Shown here: in pieces, positions 24,501 through 35,225 of the stretch
Layout of the letters: the number at the start of each line of letters is the position of its first letter
Numbering within the stretch: the first letter of the stretch is position 1
Assembly (NCBI GenBank): GCA_964036295.1
Contig: OZ038464.1
Location: 4,653,501-4,717,500 of the forward strand
Length of the DNA: 64,000 nt
Source of the DNA: Plumapathes pennacea
Taxonomy: Eukaryota; Cnidaria; Anthozoa; Antipatharia; Myriopathidae
Direction: 5' to 3'
Translations under genes and position numbers: made by a program
Notes under the pieces: generated by a model
The model's database searches: none
What the model was told of the DNA's origin: nothing
What the model saw: the letters and a program-made list of their open reading frames with translations, nothing else

Positions 24501-26144
24501 AATGTCAAGGCGAAGCTCAAGCTAATCGTTATGTTTTACTTGATCAAAGGCTATGCAAAGAATTTAAAAGTGTAGTTTTGGGCTGATGATACTCAGTTCT
24601 CCTAACAATACTTTTGCTACGGACAAAAAGTACCTAAAAAGGACCTTGACGTAATGTTAGACAAAATGCTACCTTTCAAACCTTAGTATCAGATCTCATG
24701 GGAAACCTACGTATGATAAGCAGAATTAAGCACCCCAGACCAATCGATGCTATTTACTGCAATTAATTCACTAGTTTTTACCAAGTTATTCTATTGTTCT
24801 TCAGTATGGTCTGGCACCAGCAAATCTCACATCGCAAAACTGCAACTTGTACAAAATTTTACAGTTCGATTACTCTCAGGCAATATTTAATCATATTTAC
24901 ATCTACACTTAAGCAGCTTACACTCCTTCCAATATCTGACCTCCTCTACATTAAAAACGCTGTATAAATGTACAAATGCATGAATGGCCTTCATTAATAT
25001 ATCCTACGTGCACAGTTATAAAACTAGAAATGTTGACTGTCTATAATTCCCTTCATGTCAGGCTGCACTAGCTCAGAAATCGTTTGTGGATTGTAGCACT
25101 CGTACCCGGAATTCTATATCCAATGAGATGCGAAGTTGCAATTCTGCTAGTTTTTTTTTAAGAGTAAACTTAAAGCAAAGGTAATGAACATTTGGCTCAA
25201 TGCTTGTCCATAGCTACAGTAGTTTGTAGATTTAGTTTAGTTTAGTTTTTTTTTTTTTTTTTTTCCCAACCCTAGCCCAATTATTGTAAGTATTTTCAAA
25301 CATTTCATTGATATTATCTTTTGCTTGTAAATTAAGTATGAAGATCCCTGGTGGGAACCTAATAAAACCATATTGTATTTTATTGTATGGACACAGGTTG
25401 TGAGAATTAGATCAATTCTTGGTTTGCAATCAATTCCTAGAGACTCAGAATACAAAGATATCACCTCCATGTTGGTTCCGGGTACAGTGGAGGCTAATGA
25501 GCAATCTTTTGTTAAAGTTCATCCATTTCCCTCACCCCACCCCACCCCCCCCCCCCCCCCCCTTCAGTAATTGTCTATATATCACATTCCAGTCAATGTT
25601 TTGTAGTATTCTAATTTCTTTTCTGCTCTTTTAGGACCCACCTTTCCACCTCAGAATGTCACAGCTCGTAGCAATGGCCCAACAAGTATTCTGGTGCAGT
25701 GGGATGAAGTGCCGCAGGATGATGGGAATGGAAACATCAAAGGATATGACGTGGTTTTCACAGACTTGGCGAGTGGCAGAGAGGACATCAAGAGAGTGAA
25801 TGCTCCAGCTACACGTTTGGAACTGAGTTCACTAGAGAAATTCAGAAAATATGACATCAGTGTTCTGGCTTTCACTGTGGCTGGATCTGGACCAGCAAGT
25901 TCTGTCCTGACAGTGATGACTGGTGAAAAAGGTATAATTAACCTACAATCCTGGTCATCCTTGATTATATTGCTACTTGTTGAATATCACCCTGAGAACA
26001 CTGGCGAAATTGACTAAACATCTCCCCCTGCCCCCCCCCCCCCCCCCCCCCCTCCCCCTCCTAATACTGGATCAGGGCACAAAGCACAAATTCAACATTG
26101 AAAGGGGGGACCCTCAGAAAGTTTCCTGTTGTAAAATACTAATG

Positions 26145-26188
<44 letters not shown>

Positions 26189-29100
26189 CTTTATTTAAGT
26201 GTCTGAAGTATTTAGTTTTAGCAAACTAATTGGGGACACTACATACTATCTACCTAACCTAGTCTTCTGTAGCAAATAAAGTGAAATTTTAAAATTCTAA
26301 AATACTAAAATGCTAGATTAAAATATACGATGCAATGTTAATGGAATAATATAAAATGGATAGGTGTTCATTTATGCTCTGCATAAATCACAGGAATTAC
26401 AGTTGTTTTCCAACAAGTTATTTATATCTACTTTTCGTATTGCACTCTTGAATGCATTGAGGCTGGATGAGTTCCTAATGTCAGTTTTCAGCCTTGACCA
26501 TATCACTGGTCCAAGATAGCGTAGTGAGTGCTTACCATAATTAATAGTGTTGAATCTAGGTATGTTAAAATCACTATTTCTTAATGAATAACACGATTGT
26601 TTAAAACTCAATATTTCTGCCACGCTTCTGGGTGCAAGTTCATTTTTTACTTTGTTCATGTAGATTGCAATGTCCTGTAGTCTTCTGTTTAGCAGTGATG
26701 GCAGCTGAGCTCGATGAAGGAATGTTTCATACGAGTCTTTCTTAGTTCTATAAACTGCTCTCAATGCACATTCCTGGACACGCTCAATCTTTCTGTTATC
26801 GAAAGCCTTGCAAAAATGCCAGACTACATGGCAGTAAGTTAGAAATGGTAGAATGGATGATTTGTAAATCATTAATTTGGCCGAGCATGGGATCATGTTG
26901 CGCAGGCGCAGTGAGAGGCACTCCCACTTTCCAACTGGCCTTCTTGCATGCATCGCCAATGTGAGTGCTAAAGTTGATATTCTCATCGATGTATACACTG
27001 AGCAGTTTAATGTGATCAGTGTTTATAATAACTTGGCCGTATATGAGTATGTCTGTTTGTTTCCACATTCCTGGGGTTGATGATCAGTGCCTGAAACTTG
27101 TCCCTGTTCACTAACAGGTAGTTGTACCTATACCATGACGCAGCTTTTTGACCCTCCTCTAGACTGTTTCTCACAGCGCTGAAATCTGTCCCCGATTTGT
27201 ACATCTGATGATCATCAGCATACATTGACAGGTTTGCATCATTGCTCACGTGATAGGCCATGTCATTCTGGAAGAGGTTCCACAATAACGGACCAAAGGA
27301 TGACCCCTAGCGGCATCCTCTTGTCATCTCCTTCCACTCACTTTTTGTATCGCCCAGCTTAACTCTATTCATACAATTCTCAAAATATGACCTCATGAGG
27401 TTCAAGGAGGCTGGAGCAAATCCATACACTTTGAGCTTTTTAAGAGTTAATGAGTGACTGTTAGGCCCTGTTTACATAACCGATTAACTGGCAATAATTA
27501 ATGAGTGGAATGATAATAATCAATTCCCAAAAATATTTTCGTCTCCACTTCAGCAATCTCTTGGAATTTGATCATCCCAAACTATCATTGACACAGCAGG
27601 ACTGACTGGGCAGGTCTTGCCTGCAAGAAGCTCTTGTTTCACAGAGCTCAAATCGTTACAAATAAAACAGATATTATTTTCTGATATTAGAGGCCACCAT
27701 GTGATGTCATAAGTATAATGTAGGGGCAGGCACCTGGACAATTCAAAAAAGTCTTGTAGACCAATACAGTACATGGCACCTAATGCATAAGTCAAAACTA
27801 ACAGAGCAATACATGTAAATGTAGGAATCAACATGCATTTAAAGGGGCCCTATCAACTGCAGTCCTTTGCTCACCGAAATTCTTGGTTCCGCTGTTTTAA
27901 GGGCCCCAGAAAGTCGAAAGATGAATAGCAATCCATTTCCATCCAACTCATTTAAGGAGAAGATTGCTTTCTTTTGATCTAAAGATGCCACTAACCTATT
28001 TTATTTTGATTAATCGCAATCTTTCATGTTGGGAACCAAATTCAGCCTTGGATTTCCAGATGTAAACAAAAACATAGAGGCCGGCCCCTTTACAAAGGCT
28101 CTTGAGAGAGCAGGTTGTTTGTCAGTCAATCTTCCACATCACACTTTCCCAATAACCTTATAGTCAGAGTGACCCATTAAAGACTTTTTTTTTATTACAT
28201 ATATATTTACATACAGGATTAGCAAGTAGTTTAAAAAAACTAATCTAGTGCTTCTCCTGTCATTAAAGACTGCTACAGGTAATAGATATTATTTTATTCT
28301 AATTAAGTTACAGTAATTTATATGACTTGCTTCTTACAGTAGGTGCATAGTGTAAATAACTTTTGATTTTCTTACATTCAACAGAGTTTGAGCAACTTAG
28401 ATGTCAACTGGCTCAGTTCTATAAGGAAAGCATGTGCGAAATTCAGGTGGCACCTTGGGACCCAGATGACACAGTGCATATTGATGAAGTTTACACAAGA
28501 CTTTCATGGAGCAGAGAAAACAAGCAGCTCAGTGGCACAGAAGAAGATAAACTGAATGACTATACTGACATTTTTCTTTGTTCAAAAGGCAGTGCTAATC
28601 CTAAAAGGATTGTTGTCTGTGGGCAAGGTGGAATTGGCAAGTCAACATTCAGTCAAAAATTGTCAGTCGATTGGGCAAGAAGAGAGAAGGAAGCATTGAA
28701 CAATTTCGATCTGCTGATAGTCATCAAGTTGAGGGATGTCTGTGGTAAAGTTAGAGATTTGAAAGAAATGATTGTGCAATCAGGACTCTTACCTTGTGAC
28801 AAGCCTGCTCAAGTGGACTGTCTGCACAAATACATATCTGAAAATCAAGACAGAGTTTTAATTCTATTTGATGGTTATGATGAGTATGACAAAACAAGAG
28901 ATACTCAGTCAGATGTGTATAAGATTGTAACAAGAAAGATGCTTACAGATTGTCATGTAGTGGTGACCACCAGGCCAGTAAAGTTAGATGAATTGAAGAA
29001 GTTCATGCAAGCTCAGTGCAAGATCAATGGATTTACCTATGAGGACATCACAAAGTTTGCTTCTAAGTATGTTGGAGAAGACCAGTGTGAGACCTTCATT

Positions 29101-32100
29101 TGGTACTTGCGGGAGCAAGATCTTATGGACATGGCATCGATTCCACTTATGCTTCTTTTTTTGTGCCTCCTGTGGAAAGAAAAAAAAGATCAAACTCTCC
29201 CAAGCACAAGAACCCATCTCTTTCAAAAAGTAACACAGTGCATCATTGATCACTGCCAAGTCAAACAGTCTCCTGATAATCTGAAATCCATAGAAGAATA
29301 CAGTGAAACATTGTGCAAGATTGGCAAAGTAGCATTTGAAGCACTGCTTCAGGATTCTTTAGTGTTTGACACAGCCCTGCTATCCAAGGAAGTACTAAAC
29401 GATGATACTGTACGACTTGGTTTTTTGTCATTGTCCAAAGTCCTGCACCAGCGTTCCAAATTAATGGCTTCATTTTTTCACAAGTCCATTCAAGAATTTC
29501 TTGCTGCCTGGTACATCACAAAGGAAGCCATTTCCCAAGGAAACTGTGACTGGGTATCACGCTTACAGAATTTTACCATTCTTAAGAACTTCCAAGCATT
29601 TCTTGAATTTGTTTGTGGCTTGTCAGCTGATGATGCTAATGCTGTCTTCCTGCACCTTCAGAAAATCAGAGAGAAAGAGAGTCTGGTACCAAAATGTGAC
29701 ATTGCAAGATGGTACTTGGACTTCGACATTAATCAGAAAGCGTTTCAAGATTTATGCCGCACAATGTTTCTGGCATTGGACTGTAAAGAAGCCTTTGTGG
29801 GAGCATATCTTGACTGTGTGGGCGGAGTGGTGCAGTTTTATGACATGAATGTTTGGGGGAAAACAGTTGGGATCAAAGACTCGGGGGTCGAAATGCTTGC
29901 ATTGCTGCTTCGCCACGACAGCTTGGTTCAGCTTCAATTCGTCTTTGATGCGAGCGACCCAGACAAAATGAAAGTCATGAAGGTGTTTGATCAAGAGGAT
30001 GTCAGGACGGTAACATGGGCATCAGGTGGTCAATCGAAAGGTTCAAAGTTACTTGAGACCACAACAAAGCAAGAACACTTTTTAGTATTAAGAAAGAAAA
30101 CTGTGCCCTACCTTTACTATGATGTATCCGGTGAAGTTTCTTTCACACCTGAGCTCGTTCGCCTTTTTCAGCCTCCAGCTTCACACCACAGTCGTTCAGA
30201 AGGCGAAGCGTCCGAGCCTGAAAACGGTCAGGAATTTGACATACATCAACAATCCAGTGCTATAGAAAATGAGCTGCCTGTACACGCGTTGTCATTTATC
30301 ACTAGAGCTCGTTTTGAGTGCGTTCCGGAAGATACAGTTTTGGGTGAAATACTGAAGAATGCTCCTTACTTAACTGGGCTGAATTTATCAAACAATCCCT
30401 TTGGAGCTGGAGTGAGTGTTCTCGCCAGTCAACTGGAAAATCTTCCAAAGCTGGAGGAGTTGAACCTGATCAACACAGAGATGAGTGAAAGAGAAGCCGC
30501 TGACTTGTCAAGAGCACTGGTTCATATTCCACACCTGACGGATCTTTCGTTGGGTTCCAATCCCCTTGGAGCTGGAGTGAGTGTTCTCGCCAGTCAACTG
30601 GAAAATCTTCCAAAGCTGAAAGAGTTGAACCTGGAGAACACAGAGATGAGTGAAAGAGAAGCCGCTGACCTGTCAAGAGCGCTGGTTCATATTCCACACC
30701 TGCCGCGTCTTTGGTTGGGTTCCAATCCCCTTGGAGCTGGAGTGAGTGTTCTCGCCAGTCAACTGGAAAATCTTCCAAAGCTGGAGTTGTTGAACCTGAA
30801 GAACACAGAGATGAGTGAAAGAGAAGCCGCTGACCTGTCAAGAGCGCTGGTTCATATTCCACACCTGCCGCGTCTTTGGTTGGGTTCCAATCCCCTTGGA
30901 GCTGGAGTGAGTGTTCTCGCCAGTCAACTGGAAAATCTTCCAAAGCTGGAGTGGTTGAACCTGGAGAACACAGAGATGAGTGAAAGAGAAGCCGCTGACC
31001 TGTCAATAGCGCTGGTTCATATTCCACACCTGACGTGTCTTGGTTTGGATTCCAATCCCCTTGTTGGTCGTGGCGTCATTTGTTTGGCTGAGCAGATAGT
31101 GACCCATGTGCCTGAGCTTCAGCTTCTGTCTCTTAATAACACAGGAATGGATGACGAGTGCAAAGCTGCTCTGGTGAAAGCCAAGCAAGACAGGATAAAA
31201 GCGGGAGGCAAGGGTTTTGACGTGAGTATACTGACATGTTTATACATATGACTTTTATTGACCCTTCAATGCCCAAATATCCAAATCCTAAATACCTTAA
31301 CCTGACACAAAAAAAAGGTCAACCAGGAGGGAAAGATTTCAGAGTGCTTGTGAATACAACAGTTGTGATAAAATACATGGCTTTTGAATCAGTCGATATT
31401 GTCGTTTTAGTTGTTTGAATAGTTTTCAAATATTCCTTGAATTTGAGAAGACAAGAACAGCAAAATGTGGATCAAAGACGAGTGAGGAGGCTCGCAAAAG
31501 TTTGTTGTACATTCAGTCAAGGTTATCGTAATAATACCTTTGCGAGTGTCTGCCGCTATAAAGCATTTTGAAAGGCTGTAGCATGGAAACCTTTACACTG
31601 TAGAAAGTATGGTTTCAAACAAACTTGCTTTCATAAAGAAAGACATTTTATAGCTTTGTTTTTAGCAGTGGAATTCAAACGACAGTATAAAAATGATAAT
31701 ACTAAAAGTTTACAGGCGTTCATATTTTCGATAATTTCGGTGCTGGGTTTTGCCCTGTATTGAAATACTACATACAATTTGTGAAATCTCTTTCTATAAA
31801 CTAATAAATCTCGTGGAGACCCACGTACAGTATTTATACGATTGATACGATGGCCGTTGTACGTTCTGGTGATGCTGATCCGAACCGTTTGTATCGAAGT
31901 CAGAGCTGCGAATTTAGTAAATTTTATTCGAGTGAGATAAAAGCTAGAGTTGGTAATTTTAATCAAAGAACGACACATTCATTTCCTTTGAAGCAACGTT
32001 GATTTGACTTCTTCCTAGTTTAGCCAGTGAGGTAATGAGAATGTTGCTTCTTTTTATATCACACTGTCAAAATTTTGCTTTCCATAATTTTTCTGTGTGG

Positions 32101-32191
32101 TTCATTGACTAACATACATGTATGTGGACAATATTGTCTCTCATAACAGATTGATGTTGATGATGTAAATGGAGAGCCGGAAGTTTTGTGA
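18425..32191 (+). CDS. NOD-like receptor, (death domain-FN3)x2-NACHT-LRR, ten exons
   Basis: This is the spliced gene. Exons are 18,425-18,569; 19,073-19,338; 19,611-19,647; 20,068-20,151; 21,316-21,612; 22,121-22,386; 22,590-22,629; 25,635-25,931; 28,385-31,221; 32,150-32,191. All junctions are GT/AG with matching phase, and the total of 4,311 nt is divisible by three (1,436 aa). Approximate residues: acidic N-terminus 1-48, death domain 49-137, linker 138-177, FN3 178-276, death domain 277-365, linker 366-378, FN3 379-477, NACHT from about 550 (Walker A 557-565, Walker B 637-645), LRRs about 1,136-1,420. There is no signal peptide, so it is probably cytosolic. By family knowledge such proteins sense danger or microbes, oligomerise through NACHT and signal through death domains. 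FN3 between the death domains and NACHT is unusual. Exon choice is mine and needs cDNA support. Confidence 0.85.
19073..19338 (+). CDS. NLR exon 2: death domain 1
   Basis: This 266-nt exon encodes an 89-residue death-fold domain. Hallmarks are LAQKLAGCWYSLAIQLGL, DSVDNIDLNN, ALVKWHNE and YERLAEALRRVGRGDLAQRF, corresponding to helices 1 to 6. The W in the ALVKW helix and the LAEAL helix are typical. The acceptor is CTGTACAG (phase 1) and the donor CAG/GTGAAC (phase 0). It probably recruits partners by homotypic death-domain contacts. Length is identical to the second death-domain exon. Confidence 0.85.
19611..19647 (+). CDS. NLR exon 3: linker micro-exon
   Basis: This is a 37-nt exon between TTTCTCATAG and GTAAGT, encoding twelve polar residues (SENTHGQHEEKQ). 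It is supported mainly by phase: in at 0, out at 1, which bridges exon 2 and exon 4 exactly. It has a counterpart in exon 7 after the second death domain. Confidence 0.6.
20068..20151 (+). CDS. NLR exon 4: Ser/Thr-rich linker
   Basis: This 84-nt exon reads PPATSTADSQSHEEQTVKKT in part and ends ESSL at a GGTACAG donor in phase 1. It connects death domain 1 to FN3-1. The acceptor (AATCAACAG) has a weak pyrimidine tract, so the exon's left edge is the least certain in the gene. Confidence 0.55.
   Translation, partial: YHLPHQLQILSHTRNRLSRKQGQWSLL
21316..21612 (+). CDS. NLR exon 5: fibronectin type III domain 1
   Basis: This 297-nt phase 1-1 exon encodes a complete FN3 domain of about 99 residues. 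It has PPQNVTARSNGPTSILVQW (strands A and B with the core Trp), the RYVVVF strand with core Tyr, the LELSSLEKFSKYDVRVLAVT strand and AGPGPASS before the last strand. The acceptor is GCTGTTAG and the donor GTAAGG. It is one of two FN3 exons of equal length; the residues from PPQNV to EVPQDD are identical in both. Confidence 0.88.
22121..22386 (+). CDS. NLR exon 6: death domain 2
   Basis: This 266-nt exon, the same length and phases as exon 2, encodes a second death fold. It has LSKEITLCWESVGIQLGL, EVIDNITANN, MLIAWRNQ and YDKLSKALICAKKFDLAQTF. It has diverged much more from exon 2 than the FN3 pair has from each other. The acceptor is TTGCTTTGCAG and the donor CAG/GTAATG. Confidence 0.85.
22590..22629 (+). 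CDS. NLR exon 7: linker micro-exon
   Basis: This 40-nt exon lies between TTTTTGTAG and GGTACTAATG and encodes STDGHQVAFGSVA. Phase 0 in and phase 1 out lead directly to the phase-1 FN3-2 exon. It occupies the place that exons 3 and 4 hold after death domain 1. Confidence 0.6.
22630..24530. other. NLR intron 7, first part
   Basis: No coding sequence is recognised. It holds an 83-bp tandem repeat at 23,210-23,445. A palindromic-looking pair around CCAACA/TGTTGG at 23,703-23,880 is not clear enough to call. Confidence 0.5.
23210..23445 (+). repeat. 83-bp tandem repeat, three units
   Basis: Units begin TCGACTACTCGTCTG at 23,210, 23,293 and 23,376. The first two are nearly identical (TTTCTCTCTTTTTCCTTAATTC shared); the third has diverged. 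It lies within an intron of the NLR gene. Confidence 0.85.
24537..25260 (+). mobile_element. LINE relic (CR1/L2-like), 3' end of reverse transcriptase
   Basis: Broken frames contain WADDTQF (the YADD-type catalytic motif altered to WADD). Further on come the C-terminal features CSSVWSGTSKSHIAKLQLVQ and LLPISDLLYIKNAV, an internal stop and MYKCMNGL. It is 5'-truncated and frameshifted. The 3' end is a TTTAG run followed by poly-T (25,230-25,264). It lies in NLR intron 7 in sense orientation. Confidence 0.75.
25635..25931 (+). CDS. NLR exon 8: fibronectin type III domain 2
   Basis: This 297-nt phase 1-1 exon, near identical to exon 5 in its first third, encodes an FN3 domain with the core Trp (ILVQWDEVP), Tyr (GYDVVF) and the AGSGPASS turn. 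The acceptor is CTCTTTTAG and the donor GGTATAA. It directly precedes the NACHT exon in the transcript. Confidence 0.88.
26143..26186. repeat. (ATA)n microsatellite
   Basis: About fourteen ATA/AAT triplets. On the minus strand it forms the (ATT)n tail at the 3' end of the adjacent antisense LINE relic. A C-homopolymer lies just upstream (26,030-26,052). Confidence 0.9.
26187..27465 (-). mobile_element. LINE relic, antisense in the NLR intron
   Basis: Reading on the minus strand: GSSFGPLLWNLFQND (27,300-27,250) and SMYADDHQMYKSG with an intact YADD catalytic motif. Then comes a thumb-like segment and a longer open C-terminal part (26,372-26,998) with LRNMIPCSAKLMIYKSSILP, RVQECALRAVY and LPSLLNRRLQDIAIYMNKVK. 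Frames shift at least twice and the 5' half is absent. The features fit a CR1/L2-type non-LTR retrotransposon. It is opposite in orientation to the NLR gene. Confidence 0.85.
27466..28384. other. NLR intron 8, last part, with possible MITE
   Basis: No gene is recognised. A candidate MITE lies at about 27,840-28,094, where TAAAGGGGCCC near the left and GGCCGGCCCCTTTA near the right form short inverted ends. The remainder is AT-rich. Confidence 0.4.
28385..31221 (+). CDS. NLR exon 9: NACHT ATPase and leucine-rich repeats
   Basis: A single 2,837-nt exon follows acceptor TTCTTACATTCAACAG. It opens with a helical lead (EFEQLRCQLAQFYKES). It then carries Walker A GQGGIGKST (from 28,621), Walker B ILFDGYDEY (from 28,861), the sensor-like VVTTRPV, and an F/W-rich helical region with SFFHKSIQEFLAAWYI, typical of the NLR winged-helix/superhelical segment. 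From about 30,360 come ribonuclease-inhibitor-like LRRs. The exon ends GFD at donor GTGAGT, phase 0. Confidence 0.93.
30406..31065 (+). repeat. Four near-identical 165-bp LRR units inside the NLR gene
   Basis: Units start at 30,406, 30,571, 30,736 and 30,901, exactly 165 bp apart. Each encodes 55 residues, two LRRs of about 28 and 27 residues (AGVSVLASQLENLPKL and TEMSEREAADLSRALVHIPH in every unit). Differences are concentrated in the residues after PKL and after IPHL, the positions expected on the exposed beta-strand surface. Exact spacing and near identity indicate recent expansion or gene conversion. Confidence 0.95.
31222..32149. other. NLR intron 9
   Basis: A 928-bp intron starting GTGAGT and ending CATAACAG. 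I see no coding sequence or repeat structure in it. Confidence 0.6.
32150..32191 (+). CDS. NLR exon 10: short C-terminal tail and stop
   Basis: After acceptor CTCATAACAG the frame encodes IDVDDVNGEPEVL and TGA. The phase-0 join to exon 9 closes the reading frame. This is a 13-residue acidic tail with no recognised motif. If this intron is retained, exon 9 instead reads into a stop at 31,249-31,251. Confidence 0.7.
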   Translation: MDVDDVNGEPEVL

Positions 32192-32532
32192 ACCCAGACC
32201 ACAGATCCTGCACAAAGAAGAAATACTGGATATTGCTGGGCAAGCCCAATCTGTTGCAACTGCTACAGCTAACCAACAAGACAAGACAACTTCATTCCTT
32301 GTGTCAATCAATTTCCAGTTGTATACAGCAGTCCCAGTATCTTAAGCAGCCACGTTGTGGGTTCTGTGTCCTGGTCATGGACTTTGCAGTGCAAAGTAAG
32401 TGTCATGTTCTGAGAAGTACAGAGTTAGAAATGGATCCTTTCTAACATTTGCATCATTACATCATGCAGCCATTTTCACACTTCATTCACAGTTTGCGAA
32501 GTGCAGATGTTCTGGTAGGCCACTTGTTATAC

Positions 32533-32538
32533 AATAAA
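32533..32538 (+). terminator. Candidate polyadenylation signal of the NLR gene
   Basis: AATAAA lies about 340 bases after the NLR stop codon, in otherwise non-coding DNA. It is the first canonical hexamer downstream that I saw. The assignment is inferred from position only. Confidence 0.4.
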
Positions 32539-35026
32539 ACTTGGCGAGCAAAGTGGAAAACTACTTCTTTGGTCATAATGCAATCAAAGCCCGCTATTTT
32601 GAAGTCTCAAAGGGCATGAAAAGAAGTTCAAACTTAGTGGGGTTTCAAAATAACCAGGTTATAGTCAAGCTAATCTAAGGAGATTTGGCTTGACTTCAAG
32701 TTCAACATGTAGAAACAAAACCAAGCTCAGCAGAGATATTTACGTTACATAGACTCTTTTATGTTAGCAGTAAGTGCTGACACAAAGTAATACAGAAGAT
32801 AATTTTACAGAGAAATTATTTTGCAGCTTTTTGCAGCTACAGCATATGCTATATAGTTGTTTTAAGTTGACCTCTGCAATATTATCAACAGAACAAGAAT
32901 TGGCAATTTTGTGCCCCACTACCTACTGCAGCCACTTGCAAATTGAGAAAAAATTGACTTTTTAGCAGTCGGATACTGTAGCCTGGTATTGAGTGAGTTG
33001 ACTCTGGTCAGTTCACAGTTAGTACAGGACGTGAAACTTGTATTGAGCAGATCCCCTATTAATGGACACCTTCTATTAAGCAAACACCAGCTCGGGTCCC
33101 AAAGTTTTCTTTGCATGTTTACTGTAAAACAAACCTGTTTTCAATGGACATCTCTATTTCAGCAGACACGGACACCAAAATTGAGCAATTATTTTGTTAT
33201 GCGAAACCTATATTAGGGGACATTTTGAGTATTTTTAGAGTGTATTTTTATTAGATTGTGAGATTACTGTCCAACTTGCTTCTTGCAAAAGATTGGTGAT
33301 AAATTATGTCAAACAGCAATCAACGATCAAGGGGCACCTCACTCGTTTCTCTGGCTATCATGACACAATTTGTCAGAACCTGTATTAAACAGACGCTAGC
33401 TAGGGTCCCAAGGGTGTTCACTTAATACAAGTTCACTTTGATATTATGTAATCATGTAGATTTTTGATGGGAACATTTGAGCTGAACTTATTTTAAAGTT
33501 TTATAACAGGAGTAAGAGGTATCCTCTACTTCACTACAGAAGCATATAATCTACATTTTGTATCACAGAAGGCAAAATGTAAGATTGACTTTGTTGATCA
33601 GGAATCATTAGCTGCATTACTGTTCATATGCACATGCTGTAATACTGTTTCGTTGTTGTTTCTTGTATGACAGTGAACTAGAATGGATTAGTGTGGGTGG
33701 AGATCGAAATAGCGGGGTTTTACCAAAGGGAAATTTCTACCAACCTCATTACCGAGGGAAATAGCTAATTCTAAATTGGTGCAAAATTGTTGTTGTTGGA
33801 AATCAGATTCTGCTTGAGATAGCGGTGAGTTTCAGATAACCGAGTTGGAGATGGTGATGTTCTACTGTATATTTCTCCTGAAATCATAAATAAACAACAA
33901 AGATTTTAGTAATCTGTCTCCTGTCTGTGTGTTGTGAAAATAAAAAAATTGAAAAAATGACAAAGGGATTTTTTTTAGTTAGATAGCGCTGGCCTTCAAA
34001 GAGGAGGAGGGGGAGGCACTTCTTATGATTGACCACGGTATGTGGAGGCTCCACCCAAAAAGGGGGGGGGGGGGGGGGGGCTTTCAAGCCTCGAGCATAA
34101 AATAGATATACAAAAACGAAACTTTTTGGTGTTTTAAAGGGTCGGTAAGATCATTAGTGGCCCGTTTGAAAACATTGCTCCAATGCATCCAGCACCTTCC
34201 CTCCCCTACTGGGGACGCCGGCGCGCATATCACTTGGCCACCTTTTTAGGATGTGAATTGTTCGAATAAATGCCACACGTGCTCATTTTGTATTCATAAA
34301 CAGCTCTGTTCGCCAGCTTCGCCTGAGCTGAGATGTTGAGTGGCTTATAATTTTAACAACGTTTTCTCTAATTCAAACCATGCACAGCCGCAAAAATCGA
34401 CACAAAAAAAATTAAAGTGGCTTGAAATACATGTGGAAGGAGTTTGACACAAAACTGTGAGATATATTTCGAAAAATGTTGGAAAACGGAGCACTGAAGA
34501 TTTAAGCACGTCTTCGAACACTATCATATTTATAGGACAAGTGAGTACTTTTAAACGGTCCGCACGATGAGAAAGTATTGAAAAGACTTCACCATGAAAT
34601 TTGAGTTTGTGGCTTGTTTTGTCAAAGAGCATCAGGTACAGTAAATTTAAATAAAACTTCATGGCAAAATTTAGATGTCCCTGTTACCTCCGCTCTTTTC
34701 CTCCGACGATTTTGCTTAAACTCGGCCTTGAGGTATGTATTAAGTCAGTATAAGCTGATTCCAGAAACTTAACAAAATTATACCAGCAAATTTTTTCACT
34801 GGGTACGATTTTGTTCAAATATAGTATTGTCCACTTAAGCTACGATATCACTAAAAATATTTTTCCTAGTTAAATCGAATTCCATCAAACTATTGCTGAT
34901 TGATATCTGCAGCTTTTCTCAAAGTTTTATAAGAATCGCATTTAAGCCAAAAAAAGTTATGATCCAAAGTTTGTGAAGGACGAGTGCACCCGAAATTTCA
35001 ACGGAGCCAGGGTTCTACCAAATGTG
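32539..35026. other. Intergenic DNA downstream of the NLR gene
   Basis: No gene is recognised. Fragments resembling noncoding transposon arms are present: CACCTTCTATTAAGCAAACACC and GGTCCCAA motifs at 33,000-33,440, and a G-homopolymer at about 34,062-34,080. The preceding text (GTGGAGGCTCCACCC) is a diverged relative of the 35,981-36,414 MITE end. Confidence 0.5.
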
Positions 35027-35030
35027 TTAA

Positions 35031-35221
35031 CTCTTACACTCTCAAGTGAACAACCTCAATTTTCTCCTTCAGTTTCTCACTAGACATATATCATACAGAA
35101 AGGAGAACTTGGCTTTTGATGGCTTGCACAGATGAAAGATGATTGAAATAATAATTCTCGCTACTTAACTTATACAGTAAAAGTTGGGAGAATCTGCATT
35201 TTGAGCTTGAGAGTGAAAAGA
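35031..35221. mobile_element. MITE with TTAA target duplication, third-locus copy
   Basis: The ends CTCTTACACTCTCAAG and GAGAGTGAAAAGA are flanked by TTAA at 35,027-35,030 and 35,222-35,225. Its flanks (CTACCAAATGTGTTAA, and GTAAACTGATTTGGCTTCAGTG-like text after it) match those of the copies at 3,731 and 49,732. These three therefore derive from one insertion that was later copied. Confidence 0.7.
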
Positions 35222-35225
35222 TTAA

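Noticed and set aside
30470..31027. Minus-strand open frame of 185 codons with internal repeats
   Set aside because: It is the antisense shadow of the 165-bp LRR units; its repeats simply mirror them.
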